From: Candidatus Dormiibacterota bacterium
Lineage (GTDB): Bacteria > Chloroflexota > Dormibacteria > Dormibacterales > Dormibacteraceae
Direction of reading: 5' to 3'
Assembly (NCBI GenBank): GCA_003169845.1
Contig: PNAG01000016.1
Location: forward strand, 62,001 to 126,000
Length of the DNA stretch: 64,000 bases
The notes below the pieces were generated by a model. That model was not told the origin of the DNA. It saw only the letters and a list, made by a program, of their open reading frames with translations, and ran no database searches. Below are positions 40,462 to 48,489 of the stretch, piece after piece. The translations under genes were made by a program, and so were the position numbers. Within the stretch, counting starts at the first letter, position 1. Each line of letters opens with the position of its first letter.

Positions 40462-41250
40462 CTAGTCTGTGGGAGGCAGCTCTGTCCCCATCGCGTGGTA
40501 GCCCCCGTCGACGTGCAGGAGCTCACCGGTGGTCATGGTCAGGTAGTCCGACAGGAGAGCGCAGGCGGCTCGGCCGACAGGCGATTTGTCCTGCAGGCTC
40601 CAACCGAGCGGTGCGCGATTTTCCCACACCTCTTCGAAATCCTTGAAACCCGGAATTCCGCTGGCGGCAAGCGTTGCAAGCGGCCCGGCACAGATCGCGT
40701 TCACGCGAATTTTGTAGCGCCCGAGATCACGCGCGAGATAGCGGGTCACGGACTCGAGCGCAGCTTTCGAAACGCCCATCCAGTCGTACTTCGGCCACGC
40801 CTGAGTGGAATTGTCGAAATCGAGAGTGACGAGCGAACCGCCGTGTTCCTTCATCAAAGGGAGAAAGCCCGCCGCGAGCTCTTTGAACGAAAATGCGCTC
40901 ACCTGAAGCGCGGTGGCGACGCTTTCCCATGGCGTGTTCAAGAAGTTTCCACCGAGCGCATCCGGCGGCGCGTACGCGACCGAATGCACGAGTCCATCCA
41001 CCCTGTCCCAGCGCTCCCCGACTGCTTTCGCGGCAGCCGCGATGTCAGCCGGTTTCTGCACGTCCATCTCGAGGATCTCGGGCACCGGGTCGAGCTTTTT
41101 CGCGGTCATCTGGGTGATCGTCATCATCCGGCCGAAGCTCGTGAGGATCAGCTCGGCCCCCTCTTTTTGGGCTTCCACCGCAATGGAGTAGCCGATGCTG
41201 CGCCGGTCGGACATGCCCGCGATCAGGATTTTCTTGCCTTTGAGAATCAC
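40462..41250 (-). CDS. fabI: Enoyl-[acyl-carrier-protein] reductase, InhA-like
   Basis: Reduces trans-2-enoyl-ACP with NADH in fatty-acid elongation. 262 residues, SDR fold with the FabI Gly-rich start KKILIAGMSDRRSIGYSIA, the active-site KYDWMGVSKAALESVTRYLARDLG (Tyr and Lys of the Y-x6-K type) and APLGWSLQDKSPVGRAACALLSD. The active-site and C-terminal segments are closest to mycobacterial InhA from memory. GTG start 7 nt after TAGGAT. Flanked on both sides by family A repeats. Confidence 0.93.
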   Translation of the reverse strand: MILKGKKILIAGMSDRRSIGYSIAVEAQKEGAELILTSFGRMMTITQMTAKKLDPVPEILEMDVQKPADIAAAAKAVGERWDRVDGLVHSVAYAPPDALGGNFLNTPWESVATALQVSAFSFKELAAGFLPLMKEHGGSLVTLDFDNSTQAWPKYDWMGVSKAALESVTRYLARDLGRYKIRVNAICAGPLATLAASGIPGFKDFEEVWENRAPLGWSLQDKSPVGRAACALLSDYLTMTTGELLHVDGGYHAMGTELPPTD

Positions 41251-41257
41251 GCCCGAA

Positions 41258-41263
41258 ATCCTA
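41258..41263 (-). promoter_or_regulatory. -10-like TAGGAT 7 nt before fabI
   Basis: Minus-strand TAGGAT, 7 nt, GTG 41250. It sits between fabI and the stem-loop repeat at 41275. Confidence 0.45.
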
Positions 41264-41274
41264 GTTCAAGGGGT

Positions 41275-41312
41275 CCCCCCGAAGTTACGGCCCAGCCTCT
41301 GACTTCGTGGGG
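41275..41312. repeat. Stem-loop repeat, family A, at the rhodanese 3' end
   Basis: Arms 41275-41287 and 41300-41312 (one G-T pair and one mismatch) with loop CGGCCCAGCCTC. It contains the TAA stop (41285-41287) of the sulfurtransferase gene, so its last residues (TKSEAGP) are repeat-encoded. Confidence 0.65.
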
Positions 41313-42136
41313 CCTACTGAGCCGGGTTCCTTGCCGGTGGCCACCGGTGCGTCGTGGTGCGACCAATCGCTCCACGAGCCCGCATAGAGGCGGCCGTTCG
41401 GCAGCCCGGCGATCTCCATCGCGAGCAGGTCATGGCATGCGTTGACCCCCGACCCGCAGTACACCACCGCGCCGTCGCCCGCCCCAAGATCGGTGAAGCG
41501 ATCCCGTAGCTCTGCGGGTGGTTTGAAGCGCCCGTCGGGACCCAGGTTGTCCATCCACGAAGCGTTCAGCGCGCCGGGAATGTGGCCCGCCTTGGGGTCG
41601 ACAGGCTCTTTCTCGCCGCGGTAGCGCTCTCCGGCGCGCGCATCGAGCAGCGGCACGCCCTCGAGACCGCTGACGGCGTCGAAGTCGAGGATTCGCGTGC
41701 GGTCCGGAGGCCTGGAGCGAAATGCGCCGCGAGTCACGGCCGGGACGCGTGTCTCGAGCGGCTCGCCCCAGGCCTGGAGGCCGCCGTCGAGCACCGCCCG
41801 GGCGCTGTGGCCGAACCAGCCGAGCAGGAACCAAAGGCGCGCGGCGACCGATCCGGCCGCGTCGTCGTACACGACCACCTTGGTTCCGTCGTCCACTCCG
41901 GCCTTTTGCATCTCGTCCTGCACCTGCCACGCCGCAGGCAGCGGATGCCTGCCCCCACCTTTGGCGCCTGTCACCGCTTCCAGGTCGACGAACAGGGCGC
42001 CTGGGATGTGTCCGCGCAGGTACTCCTCGCGGCCGTTACGGTCGAGGAGGTACCAGCGGAAGTCGATCACCCGGAGGTCGGGCTCGCCGATGTGATCCCG
42101 AAGCCAATCGGCGCTGACGAGCGGCCCGAAGGTCAT
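41285..42136 (-). CDS. Sulfurtransferase with two rhodanese domains
   Basis: 283 residues in two rhodanese domains, as in thiosulfate or 3-mercaptopyruvate sulfurtransferases. The N-terminal domain has VIDFRWYLLDRNGREEYLRGHIPGALFVDLE. The C-terminal domain has LLDARAGERYRGEKEPVDPKAGHIPGALNASW and the catalytic loop VVYCGSGVNACHDLLAM with the persulfide Cys. CGSGVNA is closer to the TST/SseA-like CGTGVTA/CGSGVTA than to bovine rhodanese CRKGVTA. ATG overlaps the MBL stop (ATGA). Last gene of the long minus-strand run. Confidence 0.92.
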   Translation of the reverse strand: MTFGPLVSADWLRDHIGEPDLRVIDFRWYLLDRNGREEYLRGHIPGALFVDLEAVTGAKGGGRHPLPAAWQVQDEMQKAGVDDGTKVVVYDDAAGSVAARLWFLLGWFGHSARAVLDGGLQAWGEPLETRVPAVTRGAFRSRPPDRTRILDFDAVSGLEGVPLLDARAGERYRGEKEPVDPKAGHIPGALNASWMDNLGPDGRFKPPAELRDRFTDLGAGDGAVVYCGSGVNACHDLLAMEIAGLPNGRLYAGSWSDWSHHDAPVATGKEPGSVGPTKSEAGP

Positions 42137-42789
42137 CGCGTCACAACTCGCGTGTCGTGGCAGAAATGGACCTGGTGCAGATGCATATCGTGCAGCTTGT
42201 GAAGCGAATCGGACCACGCCTCGCGATCCGTGTACTGCCCATCCCAGGTCGCCAGGTCCGCGTCATCGACCTCGCGATAGATGTCCGAGGTGTAGGCGGC
42301 GTCTCCGATCATCACCGCCCCGCCGTCCGCCGTGTCGACGATGACGCTCTGGTGGCCAACGGTGTGGCCCGGCGTGGCGACGACGCGCACGCCCTCGGCG
42401 ATCTGAGCGTCGCCGTCGATCAGCTCGAAGCGCGCGCCGGTGAAATCGAACCATTGAGCTGTCACCGTGTCGTCGCGCCGAGCCCGATCCAGCTCCGCAC
42501 GCTGGATGTAAAAAGGCGCGTGCTTGAACACGGCGTTCTGCCCGCAGTGGTCGAAGTGAAGGTGGCTGTTGATCACGATCCGCACGTCGGACGGGCTGAG
42601 GTCGTGCTCGGCGAGCGCATCGGCGGCGTGACGGTTGACCACCCTCCACTCCTGGACGAGCTCGGTCGGCCAGCCCACCCCGGTGTCGACCAGGATCGCG
42701 CCCTCGGTTGGATGCTTGATCACGAAACCGTGCACGGGGATGTTGTTGAGGGCCCCGATCTTCGCCAGGTGCAGGCGGACGATCTCCAT
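42133..42789 (-). CDS. MBL-fold hydrolase, N-acyl homoserine lactonase-like
   Basis: A 218-residue metallo-beta-lactamase fold enzyme with a full metal site: INSHLHFDHCG (HxHxDH), ATPGHTVGH, MIGDAAY and a C-terminal VHFCHD. The N-terminal IVRLHLAKIGALNNIPVHGFVIKHPTEGAILVDTG resembles AiiA-type lactonases. Quorum-quenching activity is only a guess; a glyoxalase-like or general lactonase role is as likely. ATG overlaps the ctaB stop (TGATG). Confidence 0.85.
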   Translation of the reverse strand: MEIVRLHLAKIGALNNIPVHGFVIKHPTEGAILVDTGVGWPTELVQEWRVVNRHAADALAEHDLSPSDVRIVINSHLHFDHCGQNAVFKHAPFYIQRAELDRARRDDTVTAQWFDFTGARFELIDGDAQIAEGVRVVATPGHTVGHQSVIVDTADGGAVMIGDAAYTSDIYREVDDADLATWDGQYTDREAWSDSLHKLHDMHLHQVHFCHDTRVVTR

Positions 42790-43679
42790 CACGGCAAGAA
42801 CGGTGAGACGGCAAACAGCATGAACAGCAGCGCCACGTAAACGAGCGAGTAGGTGAAAACTCGTCTCGTCCACCGGCGCCCATTCAGATCCAGCACCGTG
42901 AGGCCGACCAGTCCGGCGCCCAGCACTGCTGCCCCAGCCAGGTAGATCGCGCCGGCCGAGCCCGTGAGGAACGGGACGACGCTCGCCGCCGCGGTGAGAA
43001 CCGCGTAGACGATGCTCTGGCGCTTTGCCGAGCGCTCGCCGCCGATGGCGGGCAGCATCGGGACGTGCGCGCGTGCGTAGTCGGTCTTGATCATCTGCGC
43101 GAGGGCCCAGAAGTGCGGCGGCGTCCAGAAGAAGATCACGCCGAACAGCGCGAGAGCGGTGGCGTCGAGGTGGCCTGTCGCAGCGGCCCAACCGACCAGC
43201 GGTGGGACCGCCCCGGCCGCTCCCCCGATGACGATGTTCTGAGGCGTCGAGCGCTTGAGCCAGATCGTATAGACGAAGACGTAGATGAGCGTACCCGCGA
43301 GGGCGAGGGCCGCCGCCAGCAGGTTGGCGTCAGCCCACAGGACCACGAAGGCAAGCACGTTGAGCCCTATCCCGATCGCCAGCGCGTGCCACGCGGGGAT
43401 GCGGCCCGCGGGTAGTGGGCGCCGGCGGGTCCGGCTCATCTCGGCGTCGATGTCACGGTCGAACCAGCAGTTGATGGCGTGCGCGCCGCCCGCCGCCAGC
43501 GTGCCCCCGACCAGGACGGCCAGCACCGCAGCGAATCGTGGATGACCGTGTGCGGCCGGGATCATAACGCCGACCGCGGTCGCGTCGAGCAGCGCGACGA
43601 TGCGCAGCTTGAGCAGGCTCAGGTAGTCGCGCGCAACGCCCAGGGCGCTGCCTGGCGCAACTGTGGTCAAAGCGCTCAC
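42789..43679 (-). CDS. ctaB: Protoheme IX farnesyltransferase (heme O synthase)
   Basis: A UbiA-family membrane enzyme that adds farnesyl to heme B to make heme O for cytochrome oxidase. 296 residues, about eight to nine helices; the NCWFDRDIDAEMSRTRRRPLPAG prenyl-diphosphate motif and TPPHFWALAQMIKTDYARAHVPMLP are diagnostic. GTG overlaps the ctaA stop by 4 bp. Confidence 0.96.
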   Translation of the reverse strand: MSALTTVAPGSALGVARDYLSLLKLRIVALLDATAVGVMIPAAHGHPRFAAVLAVLVGGTLAAGGAHAINCWFDRDIDAEMSRTRRRPLPAGRIPAWHALAIGIGLNVLAFVVLWADANLLAAALALAGTLIYVFVYTIWLKRSTPQNIVIGGAAGAVPPLVGWAAATGHLDATALALFGVIFFWTPPHFWALAQMIKTDYARAHVPMLPAIGGERSAKRQSIVYAVLTAAASVVPFLTGSAGAIYLAGAAVLGAGLVGLTVLDLNGRRWTRRVFTYSLVYVALLFMLFAVSPFLP

Positions 43680-44587
43680 GCGGACCCCTTCTCCACGATC
43701 AGCCGTGAAGGTTGGGCGTCACGATCGGCACGCGGAAGCGTGAGCACTGCAGTGGTCAGCACGCCCCCCCACACCAGCGTGGCCAGCGCGACATGAAAGC
43801 CGTTGAAGAACGCCGCGTCCGTAACGGCCGCCCCGGCTCCCACCGCGACCTGTAAGGCGAACACCATGAGCGTCGCGACCGAGGCGGTCCTGAGGCCGGG
43901 CATCGTGGCCGCCCGCAGGAGCGCGAACACGAGGAGCGCCCCGATGACCAGCACCGAACCACGATGCAGCATCGTGAACGCGTTGAAGCCGCTGAAGTCA
44001 GGCGAGAAGCCTGAGCCACACAGCGGCCAGGACCTGCAGGCGGTGTCCGCGCCGCTGGCGACCACCGTCGAGCCGGTCAGCAGCAGCGCGTAGGTCGCGC
44101 CTGTCGCGATCGCGGCGAGCCTGCGGAAGCCCGGATCCGGGATGCCAGGGGATGGGGTCATCGACATCACCGCGGTCGCGACGAGGAAGCCGAGGATGAT
44201 CATCGCCAGGCCAAGGTGGATGAGCACGAGCCAGGAGGCGAGTTCGTTCGCGACGACGCCGGCCCCGAGCAACCCCTCACCCACCACGCCGATCAGAGAT
44301 GCTGTCGCAAGCCACGCCACGACCGGGCGCCGGGTGCGCCAGACGACCCAGGCGAGGACAACGGTCGCGATGATGAGCACGCCGGTCACGCTGCCGACCG
44401 CGCGGTGCGAGTACTCGATTATCGAGTGCAGGTTCGCGGGTGGGTACGGCCGTCCATGACATAGGGGCCAGTCGGGACACCCCAGGCCCGAGCCCGAGAC
44501 GCGCACGAGCCCGCCGAGCGCGATCTGCAAGTAGGCGAAGATCGCGGTCACGACCGCAAGTCGGCGGAACAGGGTGACGCCGGTCAT
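43676..44587 (-). CDS. ctaA: Heme A synthase (COX15/CtaA family)
   Basis: Oxidises heme O to heme A. 303 residues, eight helices in two similar halves; SGSGLGCPDWPLCHGR with a Cys pair (first half), EYSHRAVGSVTG and the second-half LTGSTVVASGADTACRSWPLC and MLHRGSVL histidines for heme binding. ATG 44585-44587 is chosen because the protein then begins at the first helix. 7 nt after the SCO1-TlpA fusion gene. Confidence 0.95.
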   Translation of the reverse strand: MTGVTLFRRLAVVTAIFAYLQIALGGLVRVSGSGLGCPDWPLCHGRPYPPANLHSIIEYSHRAVGSVTGVLIIATVVLAWVVWRTRRPVVAWLATASLIGVVGEGLLGAGVVANELASWLVLIHLGLAMIILGFLVATAVMSMTPSPGIPDPGFRRLAAIATGATYALLLTGSTVVASGADTACRSWPLCGSGFSPDFSGFNAFTMLHRGSVLVIGALLVFALLRAATMPGLRTASVATLMVFALQVAVGAGAAVTDAAFFNGFHVALATLVWGGVLTTAVLTLPRADRDAQPSRLIVEKGSA

Positions 44588-44594
44588 GGGCGAC

Positions 44595-45947
44595 CTAGTT
44601 TCCCAGAGTCGCGAGCTGAGCCGCGAGCACGCCGTCATCGAGCTGGCCGATGTGGCGTGCGGCGATGGTGCCGTCGGCGTGCACGAAGACCGTCGTGGGC
44701 AGGGCGATCGCGCCGTACGCGTGTCCCACGCTGAGATTGGAGTCCAGCAGCGCCGGCTGGTTGATTCCAAGCGAATGGAGGAAATCTCGCGCGGCCTGGT
44801 TTCCGTCGCCCTCATCGACCAGGACGAGCTGCACGCCCGATTGCGGCCCCACGCGGCTCTGCAGCAGCGGCATCTCGGCCCGGCATGGTGGACAGTACGT
44901 GGCCCAGAAGTTGATCACCGCGGGTTTGCCCGCAAGCAGGGTCAGGCTGACCTGGCGCCCATCGGTGCCGGTCAGCGTGAAGGGCGGCGCGCTGCCCGCG
45001 GCCGCCGCCGCCGGCTGCTGCGGACCGGCGATCGTGACCAACGCCTGGAGCACGTCGGACGCGCCCCAGCCGTCGCCGCCGGAAGCCAGGTCGCGTAGGC
45101 CCTGCGCGCTCAAGCCGGTGATCAACCCCGGCGGCATGCCGCTGCCGATGTCTGGAACCCCGCGATAGACGAGGCGGACGTATCCATGGCGGTCGACCAG
45201 GGCGAGCGTGGAGACGTGGCTGTCGCCCGTGGCGAGCTCCACGCCGAACGGTTTCCAGAACGAGCTGAGCGCATCCGCGCTGCCTGTCGCGAACGTCCAG
45301 GGCGCGCCAATGCGATGCGCGTAGTCGGTGAGGACCGCCGGTGTGTCGGTGCCTGGGTCGGTCGTAACCTCGGCCAGCGTGACCCCGGCCGGCATGTGCT
45401 GCTCGATCTGGAAGAAGAGGGCGGTGTAGAGCGGACAGGTCTCGTGACAGGTGGTGTGAAAGGCGGCGATCACAAGGTCCTTACCTGAGGTGGCAGATGG
45501 CGTGAACTGACGCCCCGCCTGGTCGACGAGGTCGTACGAGGGCAGCGCCACGAACTTGCCGGCCAGCTCACCGAGCCCGAGGTTGACCTCATCGTTGCCC
45601 GCGTACGCCGCCCCGGGAATGAGATGGCCGGAGTCGATCCCAAGCAGCAGCGGTTCCACCTGACCGGCCGCGATCGTGATCGACACGCTCTGAATATCGC
45701 CCCCCAGTCGCACGCCGTCATATGTGCCGGCAGCCAGGGAAACGGCCGTCAGGTCGCGCTCGCCGGGAGCTGCCGGTGCAGCGCCGGAGACGTCGCCGAG
45801 GGCGACCCACCCACCGCCGCCGTGGACCATCAGCGGGGACTTGGTCACCGAGCCATCGATCCGGCCGGCGACCGCCACGAGCAGCGTCCCGGTCGGCGGC
45901 TGCGCGCGTGGCAGCAAGAGCACGAGCACCAGGGCCACGAGGGCCAC
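44595..45947 (-). CDS. Three-part fusion: membrane anchor-DUF4382-like domain-SCO1/SenC-TlpA thioredoxin
   Basis: 450 residues. An N-terminal membrane helix is followed by a beta-rich domain (about 20-140) that looks like DUF4382. A SCO1/SenC thioredoxin fold follows (about 140-280) with the copper site HTTCHETCPLY (Cys167, Cys171) and a distal His in GDSHVSTLALVD (His244). Last is a TlpA/ResA-like thioredoxin (about 318-450) with FWATYCPPCRAEMPLLQ (Cys352, Cys355). SCO1 delivers copper to the CuA site of oxidase subunit II and TlpA-type proteins reduce the receiving cysteines, so one chain may do both beside ctaA/ctaB (inference). GTG 45947 is used, but the frame runs unbroken to a CTG at 45989 directly after the upstream stop, adding LPRSARVLWLVAAA and a better basic N-terminus. 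Confidence 0.88.
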   Translation of the reverse strand: MALVALVLVLLLPRAQPPTGTLLVAVAGRIDGSVTKSPLMVHGGGGWVALGDVSGAAPAAPGERDLTAVSLAAGTYDGVRLGGDIQSVSITIAAGQVEPLLLGIDSGHLIPGAAYAGNDEVNLGLGELAGKFVALPSYDLVDQAGRQFTPSATSGKDLVIAAFHTTCHETCPLYTALFFQIEQHMPAGVTLAEVTTDPGTDTPAVLTDYAHRIGAPWTFATGSADALSSFWKPFGVELATGDSHVSTLALVDRHGYVRLVYRGVPDIGSGMPPGLITGLSAQGLRDLASGGDGWGASDVLQALVTIAGPQQPAAAAAGSAPPFTLTGTDGRQVSLTLLAGKPAVINFWATYCPPCRAEMPLLQSRVGPQSGVQLVLVDEGDGNQAARDFLHSLGINQPALLDSNLSVGHAYGAIALPTTVFVHADGTIAARHIGQLDDGVLAAQLATLGN

Positions 45948-45989
45948 TGCGGCCGCAACCAGCCAGAGGACCCGCGCGCTTCTCGGCAG

Positions 45990-47075
45990 CTAGGCCACCG
46001 GGAGCGGCGCGCCGCCGTACCGTGCGGCCACGCGGTCGATGTACGCGGCGCACATCTCCGCCACCGCGGCGCTATGAATCTGGATCACGTTCTCGGCGTT
46101 CATCTCACCGCTGTGCGAGAGGTTGAAGCTGCCGGTGTACACGTAGTCGTCCGCGACCAGGATCTTTGCGTGCATGAAGTCATGCACCGTCCCCTTGGCG
46201 TATGGAGTGGAGCGCTTGGAGCCGAACCTGACCGCGGCCACGATCGAGTGGAACGCCGCGATCTTCCAGGAGGTGGTGCCCTGCGAGGACCACTGGCGCA
46301 GAACCTCGTCCATCTGAGTCGCATCGTATACACCGGCGATGTCGATGCCGGGATGCTCGACGACCTCCGCGAGGGTACCCAGGATTGGGCCGGATGTGAT
46401 CACCGGCGAGCAGATGCGGATGCGTTTTTGCGCGGTGGAGATCGACCTCGCCATCGCGTGGACCAACTTGTCGGCGCGCCCGGGGCAGAAGTAGGGTCGC
46501 ACCTCCGTGCCATCGGGCAGCGTCAACCACCCCGCCGAGATGCGGCCCGATGTGGCGACCACCGGCTTCTGCCAGAGCTCTTCGAAGTCGGCACGGTAAT
46601 CCGAGGCGATCTCCGCGGAGGCGAGCGTCACGATGACGTTCTCCTCGCGGGTCCAGGAGTCGTTGGTCCAGTTTGTCGAGCCTGTCAGGACAGAGGCCGG
46701 CGGTGTGCCGGCATCGCGCACCACGTACTTGTGATGCATGAGGTCGGGCACGCCGGAGACGGGCTTGATCTGAACGCCGAGCGCCCTGAGCCGATCGATG
46801 AACGCCCAGTCGATCTCGGGCGGGGGCGGGACGGGGATCGCCTGGGCGTGGTCCTGGTTGAAGAGGAGGCGGACCACCACTCCGCGTTTCACCGCAGCGT
46901 CGAATGCGGCGAACAAAGTGTTCGAGGGAGCCGCCTCGAGGCGGAGGTCATAGAGAGCGATGTCAAGCGTCTTGGCGGCGCCATCGAGGAACGAGGCCAT
47001 CCGCTGCGCGATCGTGTCGGCGGTCTGGCCCCCGTCGTTGAGGAAGAAGACGTCTAGCGGGTTGGTGGCGGCTAT
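45990..47075 (-). CDS. Phospholipase D-like protein (two HKD motifs), probable ATA start
   Basis: 361 residues with two PLD half-sites: MHHKYVVRDAGTPPASVLTGSTNW and MHAKILVADDYVYTGSFNLSHSGEMNAE. It could hydrolyse phosphodiesters of lipids or nucleic acids; no signal peptide is visible. No ATG, GTG or TTG occurs in frame between the homologous start (NPLDVFFLNDGGQTADTI) and far inside the upstream LOG gene. ATA 47073-47075 overlaps the LOG stop as ATAG, copying the ATGA/GTGA overlaps seen elsewhere here, with AAGGCGG upstream. A sequence change from ATG is the alternative. Confidence 0.8.
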   Translation of the reverse strand: MAATNPLDVFFLNDGGQTADTIAQRMASFLDGAAKTLDIALYDLRLEAAPSNTLFAAFDAAVKRGVVVRLLFNQDHAQAIPVPPPPEIDWAFIDRLRALGVQIKPVSGVPDLMHHKYVVRDAGTPPASVLTGSTNWTNDSWTREENVIVTLASAEIASDYRADFEELWQKPVVATSGRISAGWLTLPDGTEVRPYFCPGRADKLVHAMARSISTAQKRIRICSPVITSGPILGTLAEVVEHPGIDIAGVYDATQMDEVLRQWSSQGTTSWKIAAFHSIVAAVRFGSKRSTPYAKGTVHDFMHAKILVADDYVYTGSFNLSHSGEMNAENVIQIHSAAVAEMCAAYIDRVAARYGGAPLPVA

Positions 47076-47842
47076 CGTGCGTCCGCCTTGGGTTCCGCGG
47101 TCTGCTCGCGCGGGTCCGGGTCTTTGACCGGCAGCGGGCGGGTTGCCATCTCGGCCGCCTCCTCCGGGTCGTCGGTGAAGCTCAGCAGCTTGAGATCGTC
47201 CGCGGCGATCGCTCCGGCGCTCAGGACGACGTCCTTGAGCCAGTCCAGCAGCCCCTTCCAGTAGCTCGTGCCGTAGAGCACGATCGGAAAGTGCTCGATC
47301 TTCCCGGTCTGCGCCAGCGTCAGCGACTCGAACAGCTCGTCCAGCGTGCCGATGCCGCCTGGGAAGATGACGAACCCGCGGGCGTATTTGACGAACATGT
47401 TCTTGCGGACGAAGAAGTACCGGAACTCGACGCCGAGGTCGACGTACTTGTTCAGCGACTGCTCCTGGGGAAGCTCGATGTTGCAGCCGACCGACAGGCC
47501 GCCCGCCTCGTGGCACCCGCGGTTGACCGCCTCCATGATCCCTGGGCCGCCGCCCGTGATGACCGCGAAGCCCCGCCGGGCGAGCGCCGCCCCGAGGAGG
47601 ATCCCATCCTTGTAGTAGGGGTCGTCCGGCTTGGAGCGGGCGGAGCCGAACACCGTGACCGCCGGACCTACCTCGCCGAGGGCGTCGAAACCCTCCACGA
47701 ACTCGGAGAGGATGCGGAGCACGCGCCAGGGGTCGGCGTGGTGGCTGAGCTCCTCGATCGCGTCGCGCTCGAGAAGCGCCTTGTCGGCCGGCGCCTGCTC
47801 TGTCGGAACGACAAGGCGGCCGGCTCTCCGGCGATCGGACAT
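47072..47842 (-). CDS. LOG/YvdD-family protein (TIGR00730 type)
   Basis: A 256-residue Rossmann-like protein with GFAVITGGGPGIMEAVNRG and the FPGGIGTLDELFE motif (PGGxGTxxE) of LOG proteins, which release cytokinin-like bases from nucleoside 5'-monophosphates or cleave other nucleotides. N-terminal part (FVEGFDALGEVGPAVTVFGSARSKPDDPYYKDG) is typical of the bacterial group. The physiological substrate here is unknown. The C-terminal tail after about residue 235 is charged and repeat-poor. 5 nt after the LapA-like gene. Confidence 0.9.
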   Translation of the reverse strand: MSDRRRAGRLVVPTEQAPADKALLERDAIEELSHHADPWRVLRILSEFVEGFDALGEVGPAVTVFGSARSKPDDPYYKDGILLGAALARRGFAVITGGGPGIMEAVNRGCHEAGGLSVGCNIELPQEQSLNKYVDLGVEFRYFFVRKNMFVKYARGFVIFPGGIGTLDELFESLTLAQTGKIEHFPIVLYGTSYWKGLLDWLKDVVLSAGAIAADDLKLLSFTDDPEEAAEMATRPLPVKDPDPREQTAEPKADAR

Positions 47843-47847
47843 GGGAC

Positions 47848-48450
47848 CTAGATCTCTGGTGCGGATTCGGTGGCTGCGGTCTCCTGGCCGCCATTGGTCA
47901 CGACCGGGTTGAGGCGAGCCGGCGCAGCCGGTTCGGCCACCACGGCGAGCGTGGCCCGTTTGGCCCGGTGATGGACCATCCTGGCGCCGTTGGAGGGCGT
48001 CTCAGCGTGGGGCGCAGGAGCAAGCTCGGGCTCGGGAAGCGCGGGTGTCCCCAGGTCCGGCGCGGGCTCCAGAGCCTCGGCCGTCGCCGCCTTTCGCGGC
48101 AGCCTGGAGGTCGAGTGGTCGGGCATGTCGAGCACCTGGTCGAGGTGCGACCTCAGCGACGCCACCTCCGCCTCGAGCTCGTGGACGCGGCGCCGGTGCC
48201 GCATGTGCTCGGTGAAGTGGTGAAGGCCGTCCATCCAGTGATACAGGGTGCCGGCTACCAGCACGATCGCGAGCGGGACCAGGGCGACCGTCCAGAGCGG
48301 GACCCCGTCGAGGTGAAAGATGGACCACCGCACGTTGACGGTGGCAAGGTTGCTGTAGCCGAAGATGGTTGCCGCGACGCCCAGCGAAAGGCCCACGACG
48401 AGCGAGGTAGCGAGCAGGAACCGCTGCCAGAGGTGACTCAGGTCGGGCAC
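47848..48450 (-). CDS. LapA-like (DUF1049) membrane protein
   Basis: 200 residues: two membrane helices (FLLATSLVVGLSLGVAATIFGYSN and VPLWTVALVPLAIVLVAGTLYHW) in the LapA layout, then a short coiled coil (RHRRRVHELEAEVASLRSHLDQVLD) and a long Pro/Ala/Glu tail. E. coli LapA helps control LpxC and lipopolysaccharide, but a homologue in this lineage may simply organise envelope assembly. Function unassigned. Confidence 0.72.
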   Translation of the reverse strand: MPDLSHLWQRFLLATSLVVGLSLGVAATIFGYSNLATVNVRWSIFHLDGVPLWTVALVPLAIVLVAGTLYHWMDGLHHFTEHMRHRRRVHELEAEVASLRSHLDQVLDMPDHSTSRLPRKAATAEALEPAPDLGTPALPEPELAPAPHAETPSNGARMVHHRAKRATLAVVAEPAAPARLNPVVTNGGQETAATESAPEI

Positions 48451-48489
48451 CCGCCGAAGGTTACCCGTTTTGAACGGTGTTTCGGAGGT

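Noticed and set aside
42133..42789. Persulfide dioxygenase (ETHE1) partner for the rhodanese
   Set aside because: The N-terminal and spacing pattern is closer to AiiA-like lactonases; ETHE1-specific segments are not recognisable.
45624..47057. Plus-strand open frame of 477 codons over the PLD and SCO1-TlpA genes
   Set aside because: Composition is that of a reverse-frame shadow; both minus-strand genes carry clear catalytic motifs.
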